Assembly (NCBI GenBank): GCA_002345475.1
Contig: DDWC01000071.1
Coordinates: 1,294 to 6,532 of the forward strand
Length of the DNA stretch: 5,239 nucleotides
Direction of reading: 5' to 3'
DNA from: Firmicutes bacterium UBA2296
GTDB taxonomy: Bacteria; Bacillota; UBA994
Part shown: one piece after another, positions 1-5,239 of the stretch
How the letters are laid out: each line of letters opens with the position of its first letter
Position numbering within the stretch: position 1 is the first letter of the stretch
Notes under the pieces: generated by a model
Databases searched by the model: none
What the model saw: the letters and a program-made list of their open reading frames with translations, nothing else
Told to the model about the DNA's origin: nothing
Made by a program: the position numbers and the translations under genes

Positions 1-1
1 T

Positions 2-832
2 CTCTTCACTGCGCACGCAAAGAGCAGTGAAGTTGCCGCCATTAATGATGCCTATCCAAACCCCGTCGCAGTCAGCAGCGAAGTGCTGGAAGTTCTTCTG
101 CTAGCCCGGGAAATCCATCAGAAATCGGACGGGGCTTTTGACATAACCGTGGGAGGCCTGCTGCGCCTGTGGGGTTTTGGCACCGAGGATCTGCGCGTGC
201 CCTCCCAGGGCGAAATCGATTCCGCCATGCATGGTGTTGGCATGCAATATGTGGTGATCGATGAGGAAACCAGCACAGTTCGTACCACTCATCCAGCCAC
301 TCAGGTCGACCTGGGCGGCATTGCCAAAGGTTACATTGTCGACAAAGCCGTGCAATTACTGCAGGATAGCGGTGCCAAGCATATTCTGGTTGACGCCGGC
401 GGTGATGTGAGGGTCTACGGAGGCCGACCTGGTGAAAGCCGTTTTGCTCCCGCCAGGCCTGCCCGCATCGGAGTGCAGGACCCCCGGGCTGCCGGAGGCC
501 TGGTTGCTATAGTGTCCACTATGGACGGCGCAGTTCTCACGTCGGGGGACTATGAACGGTTCTTTTTCGCGAACGGGGTTCGCTACAGCCACATTATGGA
601 TCCTCGTTCCGGCTATCCTTCTCAAGGCGTTTCCTCTGTTACAGTAGTAGCCCACAGTGCCGCGCTGGCGGACGGAATCGCTACGGCCGCTATGGTCCTG
701 GGAGCTGAAGAAGGACTGGCTTTCATCAATTCCTGGGCCGGTGTAGAAGGTATGTTGATTACAGAAGACGAAGATGTACTATTGTCTGCCGCAATGGCGG
801 AGATTACAGAAGTACTTAGGACGGATCGCTAA
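2..832 (+). CDS. apbE: FAD:protein FMN transferase, ApbE family (5' partial)
   Basis: ApbE enzymes use FAD and a divalent metal to attach FMN covalently to a Thr/Ser of exported or membrane redox proteins, outside the cytoplasmic membrane. The frame is open to the left edge. The 27 codons before the first GTG (at 83) already read as ApbE sequence (SSEVAAINDAYPNPVAVSSE), so the gene starts upstream of the window and 83 is not the true start. In fragment numbering the family signatures are GAFDITVGGLLRLWGFG (about 44–60), DLGGIAKG (103–110), DAGGD (131–135), SGDYER (181–186), HIMDPRSGYP (197–206) and LADGIATA (222–229), whose acidic residue belongs to the metal/flavin site. All of these are intact. 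The 276 residues seen against a usual 310–350 imply that the signal peptide/lipobox and the first 50–80 residues are missing. The stop abuts the ATG of the Gx-family gene, so the two are probably co-translated. The identity of the flavinylated partner cannot be seen here. Confidence 0.95.
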   Translation, partial: LFTAHAKSSEVAAINDAYPNPVAVSSEVLEVLLLAREIHQKSDGAFDITVGGLLRLWGFGTEDLRVPSQGEIDSAMHGVGMQYVVIDEETSTVRTTHPATQVDLGGIAKGYIVDKAVQLLQDSGAKHILVDAGGDVRVYGGRPGESRFAPARPARIGVQDPRAAGGLVAIVSTMDGAVLTSGDYERFFFANGVRYSHIMDPRSGYPSQGVSSVTVVAHSAALADGIATAAMVLGAEEGLAFINSWAGVEGMLITEDEDVLLSAAMAEITEVLRTDR

Positions 833-1342
833 ATGAGAAGCCGAACACAACGTATGGTGCTGCTTTCCATGCTGGTGGCGGCAGCGGCGGTTCTTCACAT
901 TGTGGAGAGCTGGATGCCTGTGCCACTGCCGGTCCCCGGCGCCAAGCTGGGTCTGGCCAATGTGGTTACACTGGCAGTGGTCCTTCATTTTGGTTTGCGG
1001 GAAGCCCTGGTGGTTTCTGCGATGCGCGCCCTGCTGGGCTCTTTGCTGGGCGGAACATTCATGACTCTGGGTTTCTTCCTGTCAATGTCCGGTGGCCTGG
1101 CCAGTGCTCTCATGATGGGCATATTGCGCCGGGTGGCAGGAGAGCGGGTAAGCGCCACAGGCTTAAGTCTTGCCGGAGCTGTTACCCATAACGTTACACA
1201 GCTCCTGGTGGCGGTTTTGCTGGTGTCCCATGCAGGACTCTTTGTCTACCTGCCCTTTCTCCTCTTTGTGGCAGTGCCCACAGGTTACTTTGTGGGACTG
1301 GTAGGCAATCTGCTGTATAAACACATGCCATCGTGGCGATGA
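833..1342 (+). CDS. Gx transporter family membrane protein (PF07456-like, EetB-type)
   Basis: This is a very hydrophobic 169-residue protein with about five predicted membrane segments (roughly 8–25, 42–62, 66–98, 112–133, 137–160). It resembles the Gx transporter family, once annotated 'heptaprenyl diphosphate synthase component I', whose fold is likened to ECF S-components. Recognisable family traits are the loop VPGAKLGLANVVTL (34–47), RALLGSLLGG (65–74), SMSGGLASALMMG (84–96) and GAVTHNVTQ (115–123). The ATG immediately follows the apbE TAA with no spacer. The best Shine-Dalgarno candidate is AGGACGG at 818–824, inside apbE and weakly placed, so translational coupling to apbE is likely. 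In Firmicutes, relatives sit beside ApbE and NusG-domain-II proteins in loci for flavin-based extracellular electron transfer. That is recalled family context, and the substrate is unknown. A true prenyl-synthase role is unlikely, since no DDxxD-type motif is present. Confidence 0.8.
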   Translation: MRSRTQRMVLLSMLVAAAAVLHIVESWMPVPLPVPGAKLGLANVVTLAVVLHFGLREALVVSAMRALLGSLLGGTFMTLGFFLSMSGGLASALMMGILRRVAGERVSATGLSLAGAVTHNVTQLLVAVLLVSHAGLFVYLPFLLFVAVPTGYFVGLVGNLLYKHMPSWR

Positions 1343-1347
1343 AAGGA
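1342..1347 (+). promoter_or_regulatory. Ribosome binding site of the DUF4321 gene
   Basis: AAAGGA lies 5 nt before the ATG at 1353 and overlaps the last base of the Gx-family stop codon. It supports 1353 as the start of the small membrane protein and suggests reinitiation by ribosomes finishing the upstream gene. Confidence 0.6.
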
Positions 1348-1352
1348 CGGTA

Positions 1353-1610
1353 ATGCCCGTGAGAAATCGACGCAACGGTTGGATGCTTGTCTTCTTCCTG
1401 GTGGTGGGAGCTTTTGTGGGAGGCCTGCTGGGCAATGTCTTGAGCCCGTATCTGCCTTTCCTGAATTGGAGCAGCCCCACTTATGGCATTAACCCACCCT
1501 TGGTACTCAACCTGGATATGCTCGGTTTCACCTTTGGCTTTACCCTGCAACTCTCTGTTGCCGGAGTAGTCGGCCTTGTCATAGCCTACCTGGCTTACCG
1601 CAAGCTGTAA
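1353..1610 (+). CDS. DUF4321 family small membrane protein
   Basis: This 85-residue protein has a basic N-terminus (MPVRNRRNG), a first membrane helix at about 10–31 (LVFFLVVGAFVGGLLGNVL), a short extramembrane loop with SPYLPFL and NPPLVLNLDMLGF, and a second helix at about 61–82, ending in YRKL. This is the layout of DUF4321 proteins, uncharacterised small two-helix proteins found in Firmicutes, often directly upstream of maf and the mre cluster. The positive-inside rule places both termini in the cytoplasm and the loop of about 30 residues outside. It lies 10 bp after the Gx gene with a good ribosome binding site, and its TAA shares one base with the maf ATG. That position suggests co-regulation with cell-shape genes, but no biochemical function is known and none is assigned. 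The family call rests on recalled sequence pattern and context. Confidence 0.8.
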   Translation: MPVRNRRNGWMLVFFLVVGAFVGGLLGNVLSPYLPFLNWSSPTYGINPPLVLNLDMLGFTFGFTLQLSVAGVVGLVIAYLAYRKL

Positions 1611-2200
1611 TGCACATTTTTCTCGCTTCCGCGTCACCCCGACGCCAGGCGTTGCTTTCACAGATTTCGGTGCCCTTCAGTGTGGTGGCTTCCACCTTTG
1701 TAGAAGCTGCTCAGGCCGACGACGGACAGTCGGTGGCAGAACTCGCAGAGCAGAACGCATTGGGGAAAGCCCGTGGGGCTCTTCCCTTGTCGCAGCCCGG
1801 GTTTTGCGTGGGAGCCGATACCGTAGTCCTTTGCGAGGATCGGGTGATGGGCAAGCCCCGCTCCGTCGAAGACGCCAAAGAAATGCTGCATGCGCTTTCC
1901 GGGCGAGTTCACAAAGTGGTTTCCGGGGTGGCAGTTGTTGATTCTCACGGGCAGTTCGTCACGGGTCACGCCGTGACGGAAGTATCCTTCCGGGTCCTGA
2001 CAGCCGAAGAAATCACAGCCTACGTCAGTACCGGCGAACCCCTGGACAAGGCCGGCGCCTACGGTATTCAGGGTAAGGGAGCGCTATTTGTCAACGAAGT
2101 GCGCGGCTGTTATTTTAACGTGATGGGATTGCCCCTCAGCCTTATGGCCAATCTTCTCTCCTCCCGGTTTGGTATAAATCTGACAGATATGTGGAGGTAA
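1610..2200 (+). CDS. maf: Maf-like nucleoside triphosphate pyrophosphatase (dTTP/UTP type)
   Basis: Maf proteins are cytoplasmic house-cleaning pyrophosphatases that hydrolyse canonical and modified NTPs to NMP plus pyrophosphate. The 196 residues match the usual 185–200. Motifs seen are LASASPRR at 5–12 (substrate-phosphate binding), GADTVV at 68–73 with the catalytic-base Asp70, GKPRS at 81–85, LSGRVHKVVSGVAV at 96–109, and EPLDKAGAYGIQGKGALFV at 143–161. The last motif is shared with B. subtilis Maf and E. coli YhdE, which prefer dTTP/UTP, rather than with the YceF m7GTP type; this preference is inferred. The ATG overlaps the DUF4321 stop (TAATG) and has no convincing Shine-Dalgarno site, which points to termination-reinitiation coupling. 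radC follows after 4 bp, and the maf stop region contains the radC ribosome binding site. B. subtilis Maf has also been linked to septum formation when overproduced, which fits its position beside mre genes. Confidence 0.95.
   Translation: MHIFLASASPRRQALLSQISVPFSVVASTFVEAAQADDGQSVAELAEQNALGKARGALPLSQPGFCVGADTVVLCEDRVMGKPRSVEDAKEMLHALSGRVHKVVSGVAVVDSHGQFVTGHAVTEVSFRVLTAEEITAYVSTGEPLDKAGAYGIQGKGALFVNEVRGCYFNVMGLPLSLMANLLSSRFGINLTDMWR
2170..2178 (+). promoter_or_regulatory. Possible extended -10 promoter upstream of radC
   Basis: TGGTATAAA near the 3' end of maf matches the extended -10 pattern TGnTATAAT at all but the last base. It lies about 26 bp before the radC ATG and would leave a short leader containing GGAGG. 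No TTGACA-like -35 element is visible at 16–18 bp. The bases also encode Gly-Ile-Asn of Maf, so a chance match is quite possible. Confidence 0.22.
2193..2197 (+). promoter_or_regulatory. Ribosome binding site of radC
   Basis: GGAGG is embedded in the last codons of maf, just ahead of its TAA, 7 nt before the ATG at 2205. It is the strongest Shine-Dalgarno match in the window and fixes the radC start. Confidence 0.75.
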
Positions 2201-2204
2201 GCTC

Positions 2205-2879
2205 ATGCCGATTCGCGACCTGCCTGTTTCAGAACGCCCTCGGGAGAGATTGCTTCTTTCCGGCGCCAACTCGCTCTCCAACACCGAACTGCTGGCAATT
2301 GTCATGGCCACATCCGGGCAGAGAGGAGAAAGCGTGCTGGCCCTGGCAGAAAGGGTGCTGGGGGACGTGGGTGGTCTCGAAAACCTGGCGCAGGCCAGCG
2401 CCGAATCCCTCGGCGCGATTAAGGGCATCGGGCCGGCCAAAGCTTCATTGCTGCTGGCCCTGGTCGAGCTGTCGCGTCGCATGTCCGCCAGGAAGTCAGA
2501 GGCAGGCAGCATCAGTTCACCGGAACACGTGCGAGATCTGCTGATAGACCGCTTTCGTTATGAAGAAAAAGAACGTTTCTTTAGTATCATGCTGAACACC
2601 AAGAACCGGGTAATAGGTATCGAGGAGATCTCTGTCGGTAGTCTGAACTCGTCAATCGTACATCCCAGGGAAGTATTCAAAACCGCCGTGCGCAAAAGCG
2701 CGGCCTCGATCATAGTGGCTCACAACCATCCCAGCGGTGAAACTTCTCCCTCGCGGGAAGACATTGAAGTCACTCGCCGCCTGTGCGAGGCGGGCAGGCT
2801 GCTGGGGGTTGAGTTGCTTGACCATGTCATTTTTGGAGACGGTGAGATCTTAAGCCTTAAGCAGAAAGGTCTCATGTAA
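2205..2879 (+). CDS. radC: RadC family JAMM/MPN domain protein
   Basis: The 224 residues match the standard chromosomal RadC length (about 220–230). The N-terminal region (about 1–95) opens with the conserved IRDLPVSERPRERLL and carries a helix-hairpin-helix element at about 70–89 (GAIKGIGPAKASLLLALVEL), typical of non-specific DNA binding. The C-terminal JAMM/MPN domain (about 105–224) has EISVGSLNSSIVHPREVFK (141–159) and the zinc motif HNHPSG (His173, His175) with Ser181 or Ser183 and Asp186 in the following SPSREDIE, so the metal site looks intact. It ends with the usual ILSLKQKGLM. Chromosomal RadC was once assigned to DNA repair, but that role was withdrawn in E. coli and its function remains unclear. 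Its steady location just before mreB in Firmicutes is well known. The start is fixed by GGAGG 7 nt upstream, and mreB follows after 15 bp. Confidence 0.96.
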   Translation: MPIRDLPVSERPRERLLLSGANSLSNTELLAIVMATSGQRGESVLALAERVLGDVGGLENLAQASAESLGAIKGIGPAKASLLLALVELSRRMSARKSEAGSISSPEHVRDLLIDRFRYEEKERFFSIMLNTKNRVIGIEEISVGSLNSSIVHPREVFKTAVRKSAASIIVAHNHPSGETSPSREDIEVTRRLCEAGRLLGVELLDHVIFGDGEILSLKQKGLM

Positions 2880-2884
2880 AGGAG
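2878..2884 (+). promoter_or_regulatory. Ribosome binding site of mreB
   Basis: AAAGGAG begins inside the radC TAA and ends 10 nt before the ATG at 2895, a slightly long but workable spacing. The next in-frame ATG (2928) has no purine-rich site in front of it, so this site favours the 2895 start, which keeps the extra hydrophobic N-terminus of MreB. Confidence 0.55.
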
Positions 2885-2894
2885 ACGGTATAGA

Positions 2895-3923
2895 ATGAAC
2901 TTCATATTGCGCTATTTCGCCAGGGACATGGGCATTGACCTCGGTACAGCTAACACGCTGGTATTCGTCAAAGGAAAAGGTATCGTGCTCCGAGAGCCCT
3001 CCGTGGTGGCAGTGCACATTGATACAGGCGAGGTGATCGAAGTGGGCACAGCTGCCAAGCGTATGGTGGGAAGAACACCCGGCCACATAGTCGCTGTTCG
3101 CCCGTTGCGGGATGGTGTAATCGCTGACTTTGATGTAACACAGAAAATGCTCAGGGCTTTTATAAAGAGCGCCATCAAGGGAGTAAGCATATTCCGGCCC
3201 CGCGTGGTCATTTGCGTGCCTGCCGGCGTTACACCGGTGGAAAGGCGCGCCGTGCGCGACGCCACCCTGTCCGCTGGGGCGGGTGAAGCCCACATCATCG
3301 AAGAGCCCATGGCTGCGGCCATCGGAGCGGGCCTGCCCATTACCGAACCGGTAGGTAACATGGTGGTGGATATTGGCGGCGGCACCAGCGAGGTCGCGGT
3401 AATAAGCCTCGGCGGCATAGTGACCCACCAGTCCATCAGGGTGGGTGGCGATGAGATGGATGAAGCCATAATCGCCCATGTCAAGAAGAAATACAGCCTT
3501 CTGATTGGGGACCGCACCGCTGAGGACACCAAGATCAGCATTGGCTCGGCTTTCCCGGGGGAAGAGACTACGCTGGAGGTCCGTGGGCGCGACCTCATGA
3601 CGGGGCTACCAAAGACAGTGACCCTGACTTCAGAGGAAGTGCGAGGTGCTCTTCAGGAGCCAATTCATATTATCGTCGACGCCGTTAAGGCCACTCTGGA
3701 AAGCACACCGCCGGAGCTGGCTGCCGACATCATGGACCGGGGGATAATGATGACAGGGGGAGGTTCGCTACTGAAGGGACTTGATAAGCTGATCTCCCAG
3801 GAGACGGGGATGCCTGTAATCATTGCCGAAGATCCTTTGACCTGTGTTGTGCTGGGGGCAGGAAAGACCTTCGAGTATCTCGAAATACTAAAGAAGGCAG
3901 AACGTCCCACTAATTATAATTAA
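2895..3923 (+). CDS. mreB: Rod shape-determining protein MreB
   Basis: MreB is the bacterial actin homologue that forms membrane-bound filaments and orients the elongasome for lateral cell-wall synthesis. The 342 residues match the family (330–350). The actin-ATPase motifs are complete: phosphate-1 GIDLGTANT (13–21), the IIEEPMAAAIGAGLP segment with the Glu136/Glu137 pair (134–148), phosphate-2 VVDIGGGTSEVAVIS (157–171, catalytic-site Asp159) and the adenosine motif TGGGSLLKG (287–295). GRDLMTGLPK and TPPELAADIMDRG are also typical. Sequence resembles B. subtilis MreB more than Mbl (TANTLVFVKGKGIVLREPS). Residues 1–9, MNFILRYFA, form a hydrophobic/amphipathic tail like the membrane anchor of Gram-negative MreB and are slightly longer than in many Gram-positive homologues. 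It sits 15 bp after radC and 13 bp before mreC, as expected for an mreBCD operon. Confidence 0.98.
   Translation: MNFILRYFARDMGIDLGTANTLVFVKGKGIVLREPSVVAVHIDTGEVIEVGTAAKRMVGRTPGHIVAVRPLRDGVIADFDVTQKMLRAFIKSAIKGVSIFRPRVVICVPAGVTPVERRAVRDATLSAGAGEAHIIEEPMAAAIGAGLPITEPVGNMVVDIGGGTSEVAVISLGGIVTHQSIRVGGDEMDEAIIAHVKKKYSLLIGDRTAEDTKISIGSAFPGEETTLEVRGRDLMTGLPKTVTLTSEEVRGALQEPIHIIVDAVKATLESTPPELAADIMDRGIMMTGGGSLLKGLDKLISQETGMPVIIAEDPLTCVVLGAGKTFEYLEILKKAERPTNYN
3911..3922 (+). repeat. AT-only perfect palindrome at the mreB end, containing TATAAT
   Basis: TAATTATAATTA is a 12-bp self-complementary sequence that encodes the last MreB residues and the start of its TAA stop. It contains a perfect -10 hexamer (TATAAT, 3915–3920) 16 bp before the mreC ATG, but no -35 element at 16–18 bp and no TG extension. 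It stands out in otherwise GC-rich DNA. It may be a minor mreC promoter, an unpaired region easing translation initiation, or simply the Asn-Tyr-Asn codons. Confidence 0.3.
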
Positions 3924-3925
3924 GT

Positions 3926-3930
3926 AGGGG
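3926..3930 (+). promoter_or_regulatory. Ribosome binding site of mreC
   Basis: AGGGG is an imperfect Shine-Dalgarno site 6 nt before the ATG at 3937. It supports that start, which gives a short basic cytoplasmic tail before the MreC membrane helix. Confidence 0.5.
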
Positions 3931-3936
3931 TTACCC

Positions 3937-4773
3937 ATGGCATTTTTCCGCCGCAATCGCCAGATCATAAGTCTGACCCTAATTGTCTTCCTGCTCACGG
4001 GCTTTGTAACTTTTTCTGCCCGTGACAGAGTTGCGCAGACTTTCATAGAACTGTGGATACAACGCACCGTCGCTCCTATTCAGCGAGCGACGGCTTTCGT
4101 CGTTTATCAAGGTCGCAGTTTTGGGCGCTATCTGGCAGAGCTGGGTACTCTGCGGCGAGACAATGAGGCTCTGAGAAATGAACTGGACAGTCTGAGGTAC
4201 CAGTACAACCTGCTTCTCGAAGACAGCCGCGAGTCAGCCCGATTGCGGCAACTGCTGGACTATCACACCGAGAACACTGACCTAGACCTGATAATGGCCC
4301 GCATCATATCCCGCGGCCTCACGTCCTGGCAGCACGAGATTGTCATCGACCGCGGTACAAACCACGGGGTGAGGCTGAGGGATCCTGTGCTTACCCACGC
4401 CGGCGCCGTCGGGCGGGTAGTCCAGGTTGGCGCCACTTCGGCCAGAATACTGCTTATAACCGACCCGAGAAGTGGTCTGGCCGCGCGGGTTCAGGAGACG
4501 CGAGAGGGCGGCGTGGTCGAAGGCGATCCGGCCAACCCAGGGTTATTGCGTATGGCCAACCTGCCCCATGATCTGCACATCGAGCCTGGGGCCCGCGTGG
4601 TCACTTCCGGCCTTGGCGGTATTTTCCCTGGCGACAAGTCATTCCTCATTGGAACAGTGCTCAGTGTCGCCGCCAGTCCCGACGGACTGGTGCAGACGGT
4701 TTCCGTTCAGCCTGCGGTGGATTTCTGGCGCCTCGAAGAAGTCCTGGTGCTGCGGATGTGGCGCGATGACTAG
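3937..4773 (+). CDS. mreC: Rod shape-determining protein MreC
   Basis: MreC is a bitopic membrane protein of the elongasome. Its extracytoplasmic domain dimerises and binds class B penicillin-binding protein 2, promoting active glycan synthesis. The 278 residues are usual for the family. In order: a basic cytoplasmic tail (1–8, FFRRNRQ), one membrane helix (about 10–28, IISLTLIVFLLTGFVTF), a linker, a coiled coil of about 65–108 rich in Leu/Glu/Arg heptads (LGTLRRDNEALRNELDSLRY), then the two β-barrel-like subdomains. The MreC signatures are ARIISRGLTSWQHEIVIDRG (121–140), GVRLRDPVLTHAGAVGRVV (144–162), LLITDPRSGLAARVQ (172–186), and VVTSGLGGIFPGDKSFLIGTV (221–241). Its last 8 bases overlap mreD, so it is translationally coupled to its polytopic partner. 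Nothing looks broken. Confidence 0.97.
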   Translation: MAFFRRNRQIISLTLIVFLLTGFVTFSARDRVAQTFIELWIQRTVAPIQRATAFVVYQGRSFGRYLAELGTLRRDNEALRNELDSLRYQYNLLLEDSRESARLRQLLDYHTENTDLDLIMARIISRGLTSWQHEIVIDRGTNHGVRLRDPVLTHAGAVGRVVQVGATSARILLITDPRSGLAARVQETREGGVVEGDPANPGLLRMANLPHDLHIEPGARVVTSGLGGIFPGDKSFLIGTVLSVAASPDGLVQTVSVQPAVDFWRLEEVLVLRMWRDD

Positions 4774-5239
4774 GCGGCGCCTGCTCTACGCTTTGATAAT
4801 CGTGGGGGTCGTCTTGCTGCAGGGCGCACTGTCTCCCTATATCGTGGTTTACGGCGGCACCATCAACTTACCCGCTATATTAGTGGTTTGTCTTGCCCTG
4901 CACCATGGAGCTGAACGCGGCATGTATTTAGGCCTTTTCACTGGCCTTCTGGCGGACATAGTTGTTGGCGGGAACATTGGTTTTATGGCCTTGCCACTGA
5001 CCATTATTGGGTTCACGGCAGGACAGCTGGGCACCCATCTGTCCAAGGATGCGTTCGTGGTTCCGGTTATTGCGGGCATTCTCTCTGTGGTATTCTTTGA
5101 GGTGTCGCTCTTCATTCTCTACAGGCTGGCTTATGGCTTTTTCCTGGTTGCCGCCTTTAGAGATGGCTTTCTTTCCCGAATGTTGCTTAACGGCGCTTTA
5201 ATGCCCCTGGCTATTCGTCTGGCAAATCGGGTGATACCT
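4766..5239 (+). CDS. mreD: Rod shape-determining protein MreD (3' partial)
   Basis: MreD is the polytopic membrane partner of MreC in the elongasome and modulates the MreC–PBP2 interaction. The frame starts at ATGACTAG, where the ATG overlaps the mreC stop by 8 bp, and stays open for 158 codons to the right edge. The family is usually about 160–175 residues, so only a few C-terminal residues are missing. The protein begins MTRRRLLYALIIVGVVLLQG: a basic tail followed by the first helix, with further hydrophobic segments at about 35–46, 53–68, 72–90, 98–128 and 137–155. The MreD-typical motif is RGMYLGLFTGLLADIVVGGNIG (51–72), with the conserved G..GLLAD pattern. No clear Shine-Dalgarno precedes the ATG, so translation probably depends on ribosomes completing mreC. 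The call is strongly supported by position after mreBC. A PBP2 gene is expected next but is out of view. Confidence 0.93.
   Translation, partial: MTRRRLLYALIIVGVVLLQGALSPYIVVYGGTINLPAILVVCLALHHGAERGMYLGLFTGLLADIVVGGNIGFMALPLTIIGFTAGQLGTHLSKDAFVVPVIAGILSVVFFEVSLFILYRLAYGFFLVAAFRDGFLSRMLLNGALMPLAIRLANRVIP

Noticed and set aside
83..85. GTG as the start of the ApbE gene
   Set aside because: The same frame is open to the left edge and the 27 upstream codons already carry ApbE-like sequence, so the gene is truncated by the window rather than starting here.
509..522. ATAGTG-TC-CACTAT inverted repeat inside apbE
   Set aside because: The 2-base loop is too tight for a stable hairpin and the site is deep in coding sequence with no regulatory context.
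1957..1978. Inverted repeat CGTCACGG / CCGTGACG with an extra GTCACG copy inside maf
   Set aside because: It falls in the middle of the Maf coding region, encodes an ordinary family segment before TEVSF, and is not near a gene border or T-tract; most likely chance codon use.
2849..2861. CTTAAG-C-CTTAAG repeat at the end of radC, as a possible operator or terminator
   Set aside because: It encodes the conserved RadC C-terminal ILSLKQ segment, its stem would be weak, and no T-tract follows.
2889..2894. TATAGA just before the mreB ATG as a -10 box
   Set aside because: A start from it would fall inside mreB, beyond its start codon and ribosome binding site, and no -35 element is present at the right distance.
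2912..3598. Long minus-strand open frames opposite mreB
   Set aside because: They are antisense shadows of an intact, strongly conserved mreB; their translations show low-complexity Ser/Thr/Pro composition and no recognisable family.
5007..5201. Alternative plus-strand frame of 64 codons within the mreD region
   Set aside because: The frame starting at 4766 reads as a convincing MreD with membrane helices and family motifs through to the window edge, so the overlapping frame is a shadow.

Overview
The window is a tightly packed, all-plus-strand gene cluster with no RNA gene, mobile element, CRISPR array or long intergenic gap. The gene order is ApbE-type FMN transferase (5' truncated) – Gx transporter family membrane protein – DUF4321 small membrane protein – maf – radC – mreB – mreC – mreD (3' truncated). 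The maf-radC-mreBCD order, a DUF4321 gene before maf, the Gx-family protein, Gram-positive-style MreB and YhdE/BSU-type Maf sequences, and purine-rich Shine-Dalgarno sites together suggest a Firmicutes (Bacillota) chromosome. The Clostridia / Peptococcaceae-like lineages with moderate to high GC fit best. This assignment comes from context and recalled family sequences, not from a database search.

Left part (2–1610): an extracytoplasmic FMN transferase, a polytopic Gx-family protein whose start codon directly follows the apbE stop, and an 85-residue DUF4321 protein with two predicted membrane helices. ApbE proteins attach FMN covalently to Thr/Ser of exported or membrane redox proteins. Gx-family proteins recur beside ApbE and NusG-domain-II genes in Firmicutes loci linked to extracellular electron transfer or flavinylation. 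That makes this pair the most thought-provoking part of the window, although its role here is inferred.

Middle part (1610–2879): maf, a house-cleaning nucleotide pyrophosphatase whose ATG overlaps the DUF4321 stop by one base, followed after 4 bp by radC, a JAMM/MPN-domain protein with an N-terminal helix-hairpin-helix region.

Right part (2895–5239): the rod-shape module mreB, mreC and mreD. MreB is the actin-like filament, MreC the bitopic periplasmic/extracytoplasmic scaffold and MreD the polytopic membrane partner. mreC and mreD overlap by 8 bp, and mreD is open to the right edge. A class B PBP2 (mrdA) and min genes commonly follow in this lineage but lie outside the window.

Junctions run from an 8-bp overlap to a 15-bp gap, so the whole window is most simply one transcription unit or a chain of coupled units whose main promoter lies to the left of the window. 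Two weak internal promoter candidates are noted: an extended -10 at the end of maf and a perfect but isolated TATAAT at the end of mreB. I do not see a clearly novel system; the window is mostly conserved housekeeping content.
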